A stretch of DNA of 15,894 nucleotides from Aureococcus anophagefferens (lineage: Eukaryota; Sar; Pelagophyceae; Pelagomonadales; Pelagomonadaceae): the NCBI RefSeq assembly GCF_000186865.1, contig NW_008705565.1:2900596-2916489 (forward strand), in the 5' to 3' direction. The translations under genes and the position numbers were made by a program. The notes under the pieces are model-generated. The model had not been told where the DNA came from and made no database searches. It worked only from the letters and a program-made list of their open reading frames with translations. Below are positions 1-6,094 of the stretch, in pieces. The first letter of the stretch is position 1, and each line of letters begins with the position of its first letter.

Positions 1-2
1 AG

Positions 3-488
3 GGCGTCTGCGTGAGGCTCCGGTTCCTCTTCGTCCACGCGTGGGCCCGATGCGGCGCGGCGCGGCGGGCGCCTTCGGGGGCCGCGTCGACGCGCGCCGC
101 GGAGGGGCGCGACGTCGACGCGCGGGCGCGCCGCGCGCGCCGGTCGCCCGCCCGGACGCGGGCGGCGCGCGGCCGCCGAGGCCGCGGACGTCGGGACGCG
201 GCGCGCGCCCAGGCCTGCGACGCGCCGGGCTTCGGCTGCGACTACGACGCGTACGGCTGCCCGCTGATCCGCGAGGCCCTCCAGCACTACAAGAGCTGCG
301 TCGATCGCCGCTGCGGGCCGCCCGCGTCCCGCGAGCGCCGACGGCCGCGCGCGGCCGGCCCGGCGGCCGCGCCGCGCCGCGCGGTCGCGCGCGCGGCGGA
401 GCGTCGACGCGCGCTCGCAGGCGAGCTCTGCGCCCCCGTCCGAAGCGTCGTCTGCGCGAGGTTCAGCGAGGTGGGCGCCCGCCAGTGA
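3..488 (+). CDS. Possible 3' portion of a Cys-containing protein (partial, unrecognised)
   Basis: An open frame enters from the left edge and ends at TGA 486-488. The most protein-like part is at about 210-330, where the translation reads CDAPGFGCDYDAYGCPLI and then a helix-like stretch ending in KSCVDRRCG. The cysteines are regularly spaced, suggesting a small disulfide or metal-binding region. The rest is Arg/Ala-rich and may be low-complexity sequence or non-coding. No ATG opens the frame in the window. GTG at position 12 lies in a splice-donor-like context, so the left part could be intronic. No family was recognised. The alternative is that the whole stretch is fortuitously open, which is common at this GC content. 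Confidence 0.3.
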   Translation, partial: GVCVRLRFLFVHAWARCGAARRAPSGAASTRAAEGRDVDARARRARRSPARTRAARGRRGRGRRDAARAQACDAPGFGCDYDAYGCPLIREALQHYKSCVDRRCGPPASRERRRPRAAGPAAAPRRAVARAAERRRALAGELCAPVRSVVCARFSEVGARQ

Positions 489-884
489 CGCGGCTCCCCC
501 GCGGCGGCGCCCCCCTCGTCGTGCACCGCGGCCCCTCGCCGCGCCCCAGCGCGCGGACGACGCGGCCCCCAATTCACCCCCAATTCATCGCACCGCGCGC
601 CGGGCCGCCGGGCCCGGCCGCGCCCAATTTACAGCCACGCGAGATCCCCCGTCGCGCGCGCGCCGGCGACCGCCAGATCGGCGTGGGACCTCCGCCCGCG
701 CGCGACGCCCGTCCCCGCCTTCGGGCCCCGAAACCCCCTGTACATTCCGAAGACGCGGGGCGGAGGTCGGGGCCGAGGCCGCCGAGGCCGGGTACTCGGT
801 TCGTACTCACGGCAAGGACCCCGGCGAGCGAGTCACGGATGCTCTCCGGACGGAGAGGCTGCCCACCAAAATAACTCTCGATCG
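489..884. other. Intergenic region upstream of the ankyrin/Tudor-like gene
   Basis: No convincing coding signal is visible. It holds two adjacent copies of CCCCCAATTCA near 568-590 and a related CCCAATTTA near 625. The last 60 bases before the ATG at 885 become AT-richer (CACCAAAATAACTCTCGATCG), as expected for a leader or promoter-proximal region. Open frames crossing it on both strands look like GC-driven shadows. Confidence 0.4.
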
Positions 885-3490
885 ATGGCGTCGGGCCGCG
901 CCGTCCAGGGCGTGGTCGTGGCGCTGGCCAGCGACGAGGACAGCTCGTCGGACGACGACGAGGGCTGGGGCGCGCCGGCGCTCGACGAGCTGCGGTCCCT
1001 CGTGGCGCGCGACGACTGGGACGCCCGCCGCGACGGTCCGCCGGCCCTGCGGCTCGCGCGGCGGCTCGGCGGCGCCGGCGCGCGCGACGCGGGCGACGTC
1101 CTGAGGTTCTGCTGCGAGCGGCCCTGGCTCGGCGCCGTCGCCGAGGCGCTCGCCCACGGCGGCGGCGGCGACGTCGACGCGGCCGACGCGCGGGGCGACA
1201 CGCCGCTCCACCTCGCCGCGCGCGCCGACAACGCGCGCGCGCTCCGCGCGCTGCTCCGCTGCGGCGCCGACGCGCGGGCCACGGACCACGAGTTCCTCCG
1301 GGCGCCGCTCCACGTCGCCGCCGCGCGCGCGGGGCCCGACGCCGTCCGCGAGCTGTTGCGCTTCGGCGACGCCGCGCGGCGCCCGCGTCACATCTTCAAC
1401 TCGACTTCAATGTGAGCGTACGCGACGGTTTCGACGCCATCTCTTCGGCTGAGCTTCGAGCACTCGATGAGAGCCATCGATTCGTCCCAAAATCAGCCGA
1501 ATCGATGTCGATGTGATCGAGATAGAGAGTTCCGAACGACGCCGCGCGGCGCCCGCGCCCGAAGGAAGGCGCCGGGGCGGCCCCCGGACCCGGCGCGCGC
1601 GCGCAGGTGCCCGCGGCCTTCGCGCGGTCCGAGCTCGGGTCGCCCCTCGAGCTCGCGCGGCTCCGGGGCGACGGCCGCGCGGCGCGCGAGGTCGCGGAGC
1701 TCCTCGAGCGCGCGGTCGCGACCAGGGCAGGACAAGGGTGATTCAACGTCGCTTCAACGTGAGTGTTCCGCGCGCGCCCGTTCTGGAAAAAGCATCCACG
1801 CTTCGAGACCGTTCCGAGAGATGATCGCTCGTCCAAAAATCAGCCGAAACGAGTGGAAAACGGCCGAGAAAGGAGCCTTTGAAGTTGGGAATTTCGCACT
1901 CTTGTCCTGCCCAGGTCGCGACGGGCGCGCCCGCGGCGCCGCCGCGGCGCGGCCGCGCGGCGCCGGACGCGTTCCGCGAGGGCGCGCTGGGCTTCCTCCG
2001 GCGCCACGGGGGCCGCGGCGGCGGGCCCGTCGCGCGGCGCGACTTCCTCCGGCGCGGGCCTCCGCCGCGCGACGACGAGGCCGCGCGCCGCGAGGCCCCG
2101 GAGCCGCCGCGCGCGCCCGGGGGCCTGCCCCGCGAGGCGCTCCGGCTCCGCGGCCGCCGCGCGGCGCGCCACTTCCTCGTCGACGGGCGCCGGCGGCCCG
2201 CCCGCCGCGCCGGACACGATGATTGGTCCGGCGACGCTCCGCGCGCTCGGTCGCGTCGAAGCGCGACTCCGGGACGCGTCGATGGCTCCCGGCGCGTGCT
2301 TTCCCGAGAGGCGTCGCGTCGCAACGCTTCGATGCGCGGCGCGTGGACGTCGCGTCGTCCCCCGCCAGGCCCTTCCGCGCGACAATCGCCGACGTGCGCC
2401 TCGACGACCGCGCGGCGCCCGCGCCCCGGCGACAACCCGACTTCAATGTGAGCGTATTCGAATAGAACTCGACGAGAGCGATCGATTCGTCCAAACATCA
2501 GCCGAATCGACCTCGATGTGACCGAGCGAGAGCATTTCGACGCGCGCGCGGCGGCGGCGGGACCCCCCCCCCGCGCGGCAGGCCACGGCGCGGTGGCGAC
2601 GCTGCGCTACGACGACGGCGACGTCGAGACCGTGAGCTACCGCACGGCCGCGCGGCTCGCGGCCGCGCGGCCGCGCGGCGCGCGGGGCCTCGGCGCGCCG
2701 CGCGGCGCGGCGGCGGCCGGGCGCCGCGAGCCGCCGCGGGGCCGCGCGCGCGACGAGACGAGCGACGAGGCCGAGGACGAGTCGCCCGACCGCGCGCGGC
2801 GGGGCGCGCGGCGGCGGCGGCGCCGCGACGGCGCGCGCGCGGGCCGCGGCGACGACTCCGACGCGTCGTCGCCGGGCCGCGTCGCCGTGGGCCCGAGCTC
2901 GCCGCGGGGCGGCCACGACCCGGCGGCGCTGACGCCCGTGTCCTGGGAGGCGCTCGCCGTCGGCCGCGACGGCCGCCGCGGCTTCGAGCGGCGGCCGAGC
3001 CTCGACGACTACGGCCTCGCGGACCTGCCCCCAAAGCTCCCGCTGGGCACGCCGTCGCCCGAGGACGGCACCCACGCCCAGTGGGGGCGGCCCTTCGCGA
3101 GCCCGCGCGACAACGGCTGCGTGCCGACGCCGCGGTCGAAGCCGCGGGGCGCCGCGGCGCCCGCGGCGGCGCCCGCGGCGCCGCGGCGGCCCCGGGCCGA
3201 CGGCGCGGCGCCCCCGGCGCCCCCGGCGCCCCCGGCGCCCGCGGCGGACCCGCGGCGCGCGGCCGCCGTCGCGCTCGCGGCGCCCGTGCGCTACCGCGAC
3301 GGGCCCGCGGGCCTCGTCGACGCGCGCGGCCGCGTCGTCGAGGTCTACTTCTCCGGCGCCGCCCAGGCCTTCGTCGCCCGCGTCGCCTACGACGGCAGCC
3401 CGGGCACGGTCGTCCTGCCGCTCCTCGACGTCGCCGCGCGGCTCTCGGACGCGCGCCGCGCGCCGCCCGCGCCGCCGCGGGGCCGGCCCG
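885..3490 (+). CDS. Multi-exon ankyrin-repeat / Tudor-like protein (3' end unresolved)
   Basis: ATG 885 opens a gene of about five exons. Exon 1 (885 to about 1386) has an acidic N-terminus (SDEDSSSDDDEGWG) and two ankyrin repeats with the motifs GDTPLHLAARADNARALRALL and APLHVAAARAGPDAVRELL. Exon 2 ends at 1714 and joins exon 3 (1915 to about 2225) across a 200-bp introner intron; the frame continues exactly. Exon 3 probably joins exon 4 at 2369 through a 143-bp GT-AG intron (2226-2368). Exon 4 (FRATIADVRLDD) and exon 5 (GAVATLRYDDGDVETV) together resemble the Tudor-like module of the gene at 7266, split by another element. A second beta-rich module lies near 3290-3440 (VEVYFSGAAQAFVARVAYDG). 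A chromatin-reader or scaffold role is inference. Splice sites around the two short elements are ambiguous. No stop codon could be assigned; the frame stays open to 3939, over an antisense PH-domain ORF, so the end is a guess. Confidence 0.6.
1367..1387 (+). repeat. 21-bp direct repeat, left copy
   Basis: Identical to 1537-1557 and flanks the short introner-like element. Its core GCGCGGCGCCCGCG (1374-1387) recurs at 2410-2423, just left of the second short element. It may be an unusually long target duplication, or a terminal segment of the element itself. Confidence 0.6.
1388..1536 (+). mobile_element. Short introner-like element, copy A (intronic)
   Basis: The AT-richer insert shares blocks with the element at about 2427-2545: CGACTTCAATGTGAGCGTA near its left end, then CGATTCGTCC, AATCAGCCGAATCGA and TCGATGTGA near its right end. 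The blocks CTTCAA.GTGAG and CAAAAATCAGCCGAA-like also occur in the 192-bp introners, so the families are related. It is flanked by an exact 21-bp direct repeat (1367-1387 and 1537-1557). Removing 170 bp, that is the insert plus one repeat copy, keeps the ankyrin reading frame. The exact splice pair is unresolved because no AG sits at the end of such a unit. In-frame options include GT at 1387 with AG at 1529 or 1568, and GC at 1374 with AG at 1564. Confidence 0.6.
1537..1557 (+). repeat. 21-bp direct repeat, right copy
   Basis: Exact repeat of 1367-1387 on the right side of the short introner-like element. The similarity to the left flank of the element near 2427 continues a few bases further (GCGCCC), which is more than an ordinary 8-bp target duplication would give. 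Confidence 0.6.
1723..1914 (+). mobile_element. Introner element 1 (192 bp, forms an intron in the + strand gene)
   Basis: A non-autonomous element with terminal inverted repeats CAGGGCAGGACAAG at the left and CTTGTCCTGCCCAG at the right. It is bounded by a perfect 8-bp duplication GTCGCGAC (1715-1722 and 1915-1922). The intron is 1715-1914: it starts with the GT of the left duplication and ends with the element's own CTGCCCAG behind a pyrimidine-rich run. Excision joins codon phase 0 to phase 0 and leaves one duplication copy, so the host protein is unchanged. The body encodes no protein. It is about 92% identical by eye to 6364-6555. The mechanism, a DNA transposon that arrives as an intron, is that described for introner elements of Micromonas and Aureococcus. 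Confidence 0.9.
2226..2368 (+). other. Probable ordinary spliceosomal intron (143 bp)
   Basis: The frame used by exon 3 (ending ...GHDDW) and the frame of the next plausible coding block (PFRATIADVRLDD) differ by one base. A GT at 2226 and the acceptor CCCCGCCAG ending at 2368 bound 143 bp, the length class needed to restore frame. It shows no inverted repeats, no target duplication and no resemblance to the introner families. Other splice pairs are possible. Confidence 0.4.
2427..2545 (+). mobile_element. Short introner-like element, copy B (intronic)
   Basis: Shares with the element at about 1388-1536 the blocks CCGACTTCAATGTGAGCGTA, GATCGATTCGTCC, CATCAGCCGAATCGA and CTCGATGTGACCGAG, but is some 30 bp shorter because of a gap after the GTGAGCG block. 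It interrupts the first Tudor-like module. A GC-AG intron from 2410 to the C-tract acceptor ending CGGCAG at 2581 (172 bp) would rejoin ADVRLDDR to HGAVATLRYDDGD, closely matching the uninterrupted module at 7266-8564. A GTGAGCG donor at 2448 with AG at 2526 is also frame-compatible. Ends are approximate. Confidence 0.55.
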
Positions 3491-3499
3491 GAGCCGCCG

Positions 3500-3909
3500 C
3501 GCTCGTCCGCGGCGGCGGCCCGCGGCGCCGCGGCCCGCGGCGCCGCGGCCCGCGGCGCCGCGGCCCGCGGATCGCGGCGCCGCCGGCCCGCGGCGACGAA
3601 GTCGACCCAGGACCGGAGGCTCGCCTCGTCGTCGAAGGCGACGAGCGCCTCGTCCGCCCGCGACCGGAACGCGACGGAGAGCTCGCGCCGCGCGTCCTCG
3701 GCCCAGGCGACGTCCCGGAGCTCGAAGGACGTCTCCACGTCGCCGGCCTCGTCGACGACGGCGAGCGTCGCGTCGTCGCAGCGCAGGAGCCGCGGGCACC
3801 AGCGGCCGCCGCGCTTCCAGAAGGTCCGCGCGCGCCAGACCTCGACGACCGACTCCTTGCCGCACCAGTCGGCGTCGCGCTCGTCGTCGAGGTCCCCGAC
3901 TGCGAGCAT
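3500..3909 (-). CDS. PH-like domain protein (3' end unresolved)
   Basis: ATG at 3907-3909 on the minus strand opens a frame whose first ~120 residues look like a pleckstrin-homology domain. A basic early strand and loop (VWRARTFWKRGGRWCPRLL) is followed by hydrophobic and charged strands, then a C-terminal helix with the conserved Trp (LRSWVDFVAAG). Tryptophans are abundant although TGG is rare in shadow frames here, which supports real coding. PH domains usually bind phosphoinositides or proteins at membranes. After the domain comes an Ala/Arg repeat, and the frame stays open far into the opposite-strand Tudor-like gene, so no credible stop was found. An intron, an assembly error in the tandem repeat, or a real 3' overlap could explain this. 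Confidence 0.5.
3516..3570. repeat. 15-bp tandem repeat, about 3.5 units
   Basis: The unit CGCGGCGCCGCGGCC is repeated head to tail. Read on the minus strand it gives repeated APRAA after the PH-like domain; on the plus strand it gives repeated PRRRG. It lies where two opposite-strand ORFs meet, is prone to length change, and could hide an assembly error that removed a stop codon. Confidence 0.7.
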
Positions 3910-4223
3910 TCCGCGATCACCCCGAGGCGAGTTGGATGAAAGGCGCGCCGAGGCGTTGCCTTGACGCGTCTCTAAACGTAGGGGGTTCGGGAGGAACCGC
4001 GGGGGACGGGAGGCTCAGAGGGGTCTCACAGGCGCCGGGGGCGCCAGTGGACGGCGGCGTCCGAGGCTTTGCCACAAGGTGAGCGAGTGAAAAAGCTTGT
4101 CGGCTGATCGTGAGCTCCCCTGAGAGGTGACGAGGCAACCACAGGCAATGGCAGCGCGCGGCGGCGTCCGATCGCATGCATTTTTCAATTCCCGGAACTG
4201 CAACGGCGGCCACTTCTCGGTAG
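3910..4223. other. Intergenic region / 5' region of the CbbY gene
   Basis: A divergent interval between the PH ORF (-) and the CbbY gene (+). It contains a good donor AAG|GTGAGCG at 4076-4085 and a possible acceptor CACTTCTCGGTAG ending at 4223, which would bound a 145-bp intron. No upstream ATG is in the right phase for that join. ATG 4176 is in the CbbY frame but meets TAG at 4221 after 15 codons. A short GGCGCC inverted repeat lies near 4031-4045. Confidence 0.4.
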
Positions 4224-5129
4224 GCCGCTCGTCTTTTCGTCGCCGCGTCGCTGGTCGTTTGCCTCGCCGCGGCCTTCGGCCCCGCGCCGCGGCCCGGTCC
4301 GCGGTCCGCGGCGTCCGTCGCGCGGCCCGGTGCGACGGCGGCGCTGCTCTTCGACTGCGACGGCGTGCTGGTGGAGACGGAGGAGCTGCACCGCCTCGCC
4401 TACAACGAGGCCTTCGCCGCCTTCGGCCTCGAGACCGGCGGCGCGCCCGTCGAGTGGTCCGTGGCGTACTACGACGTGCTCCAGAACACGGTCGGCGGCG
4501 GCAAGCCGAAGATGAAGTTCCACTTCACGGAGACGGTCAAGGAGTGGCCGGCGGTGCGCGGCATGGGCGGCCGGCCGACGCCGGCCGACGAGGCCGCGGG
4601 CATGGCGCTCGTCGACGAGCTCCAGGACTACAAGACGGAGTGCTACAAGCGGCTCGTGACCTCGGCGGTCCCGCGGCCGGGCGTCCTCGAGCTCATGGAC
4701 GACGCCATCGCCACGGAGGGCCTCGCCGTCGGCATCTGCTCCGCGTCGACGCGCGGCGGCTTCGAGAAGGTCGTCGACGCCGTCGTCGGCCAATCGCGGC
4801 TCGCGCAGCTCGACTGCGTCATCGCGGGCGACGACGTCGCGAACAAGAAGCCCGACCCCGAGATCTACGACCTCGCGGCGACGCGCCTCGGCGTCGACCG
4901 CGGCGCCTGCGTCGTCGTCGAGGACTCCCTCGTCGGGCTCCGCGCCGCCAAGGCCGCGGGCATGCGGTGCGTCGTCACCTACACGGCGTCCACGGCGCGC
5001 GAGGACTTCTACGCCGAGGGCGCCGACGCCAAGCTCCCCGACATGTCCGCCGGCGTCGACGCGACCATGCTCTTCGCCGACGGCAAGCCCAGGGCCGAGC
5101 TCCTCGCGGACCTTCGCGACGCCGCCTAG
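4224..5129 (+). CDS. cbbY: CbbY-type HAD phosphatase, probably plastid-targeted
   Basis: A haloacid-dehalogenase-superfamily phosphatase with all four motifs: I, LLFDCDGVLVETEE (residues ~41-54 from 4224, nucleophile Asp44, acid Asp46); II, ICSAST; III, NKKPDPEIYDLA; IV, VVVEDSLVGLRAAKAAGM. Closely related plant and algal CbbY proteins dephosphorylate xylulose-1,5-bisphosphate, a Rubisco inhibitor, in the plastid; extending that substrate here is inference from overall similarity. The first ~20 residues form a hydrophobic signal-like segment ending AAAFGPAP, resembling the ASAFAP-type signal/transit junction of secondary red plastids. The stop is TAG 5127-5129. The start is unresolved: the frame is closed by TAG at 4221 and has no ATG before the catalytic domain, so a short 5' exon or a base error is likely. 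It precedes the Mpv17 gene by 196 bp. Confidence 0.88.
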   Translation, partial: AARLFVAASLVVCLAAAFGPAPRPGPRSAASVARPGATAALLFDCDGVLVETEELHRLAYNEAFAAFGLETGGAPVEWSVAYYDVLQNTVGGGKPKMKFHFTETVKEWPAVRGMGGRPTPADEAAGMALVDELQDYKTECYKRLVTSAVPRPGVLELMDDAIATEGLAVGICSASTRGGFEKVVDAVVGQSRLAQLDCVIAGDDVANKKPDPEIYDLAATRLGVDRGACVVVEDSLVGLRAAKAAGMRCVVTYTASTAREDFYAEGADAKLPDMSAGVDATMLFADGKPRAELLADLRDAA

Positions 5130-5325
5130 GGTAACGTTGCCGACAACTTTCTCACTGGCACGTTATTTTTTTTCACAGCTCGGCAGCTGCACAGTCACCA
5201 GGTCCTCTTTGTTCGGCATCCGGATCCAGCCGCCCGCGCCAACGCGCGGCCGCTCGAGGCTCGCGACGGGCGCCGCGGTCCGGGCGGCTTCGCGCTCCGC
5301 CCGCTCGGCGTCGCGCGGCGGCGCC
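5130..5325 (+). promoter_or_regulatory. Gap with strong splice-acceptor-like tract upstream of the Mpv17-type gene
   Basis: The interval contains TTATTTTTTTTCACAG ending at 5178, an excellent polypyrimidine/acceptor signature. From there to ATG 5326 the Mpv17 frame is open and reads as an Arg/Ser/Ala-rich peptide. An upstream first exon encoding an N-terminal targeting extension is therefore possible; otherwise this is leader sequence. Confidence 0.35.
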
Positions 5326-5919
5326 ATGCTGTCGCGGCTGGCCATGGCCTACGCCGACGCCTACGCGCGGCGGCCGCTGCCGCTCGCCGTCGCCACGGGC
5401 CTGACGGTCAAGACGGGCGCCGATGCCTTCGCCCAGCTCGCCGTGGAAGGGCGGCCGCGCCTCGACGCGCGGCGGACGCTGGCCATGGCCGCGTTCTCCG
5501 CGACCGTCGGCGGCGGCTGCAACTACGTCTTCGTCCGCGAGGCGTCGAGGCTCCTCGCGGCGCTCGGCGGCGGCGCGCGGGGCGCGGCGGCCGCCGCCGC
5601 CGCCGACGTCTGCGTCTTCTGCCCGCTGCTCTACCTGCCGACCTACACGCTGGCCATGGGCGCCGCGGCCGGCGCGTCGCTCGACCAGGTCGCCGCGCAG
5701 CTCCGGGCCGGCTACGGCGACAGCTGGGCCGCGTCCGCGGCCATCATGGGCCCCGCGCAGCTCGCGAACTTCCTCTTCGTGCCCTACGCGCTGCGCCTGC
5801 CCGTCATGCTCTCCGCGGCGTTCGCCTACAACGCGACGGTGTCGGTGATCAACATGCGCGTCTCCTCGCGGACCTTCGCCCTCGCCGGCGAGGCGCGGGA
5901 CGCCGTCCCGGCGCGCTAG
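5326..5919 (+). CDS. Mpv17/PMP22 family membrane protein
   Basis: 197 aa from the first in-frame ATG (5326) to TAG 5917-5919, the normal family length (about 175-230 aa). The family consists of four-helix proteins of peroxisomal, inner mitochondrial or plastid membranes, implicated in channel or metabolite-transport functions. Hydrophobic segments are visible at about residues 17-40, 49-70, 87-111 and 133-175. The family architecture is seen in an N-terminal block (YARRPLPLAVATGLTVKTGADAFAQ), a central Pro-containing helix (CPLLYLPTYTLAMG) and the C-terminal block W(x)6MGPAQLANFLFVP with a following IN, where most members have W(x)nP..Q..NF..VP. Which organelle is unclear. It ends tail to tail with the minus-strand gene at 6095. 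Confidence 0.85.
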   Translation: MLSRLAMAYADAYARRPLPLAVATGLTVKTGADAFAQLAVEGRPRLDARRTLAMAAFSATVGGGCNYVFVREASRLLAALGGGARGAAAAAAADVCVFCPLLYLPTYTLAMGAAAGASLDQVAAQLRAGYGDSWAASAAIMGPAQLANFLFVPYALRLPVMLSAAFAYNATVSVINMRVSSRTFALAGEARDAVPAR

Positions 5920-6094
5920 GCGCGCCGCCCGGTTCGACTGCACATAGCCCCGCGCATCGCGCGATCGCCTCGACTGCACAGACCCTGCACATACCCCGCA
6001 CATAAGACGGCCCAATTCGACGTCCAATTCGCCAGTGAATCGCCACCTCCGCCGAGCCGAGGCCCCCCGCCCGATCCGGGCTCGCGCGCGTCCC
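5920..6094. terminator. Convergent 3' intergenic spacer with repeated short motifs
   Basis: The 175 bp between two convergent stop codons holds repeated motifs: CGACTGCACA at 5935-5944 and 5971-5980, CTGCACATA at 5938 and 5984, and CCAATTCG twice near 6011-6030. CCAATTC-type pairs also occur at 568-590. These may be shared 3'-end processing signals or remnants of a small repeat. The assignment as a transcript-end region rests only on gene orientation. Confidence 0.35.

Noticed and set aside
1759..1766. GTGAGTGT inside introner 1 as the 5' splice site
   Set aside because: It is a textbook donor, but reading through to it from exon 2 meets an in-frame TGA at 1739-1741. The donor in the target duplication preserves the frame.
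1743..2498. Long minus-strand ORFs (about 250 aa) opposite the ankyrin/Tudor-like gene
   Set aside because: They run straight through both introner sequences, are Arg/Ala-rich antisense shadows, and show no domain.
2443..3450. Downstream continuation of the PH-domain ORF on the minus strand
   Set aside because: Its translation beyond the repeat is the antisense of the better-supported Tudor-like exon 5, with only low-complexity Arg/Gly/Ala content.
3516..3570. Tandem repeat as a CRISPR array
   Set aside because: The 15-bp units are contiguous without spacers and the genome is eukaryotic.
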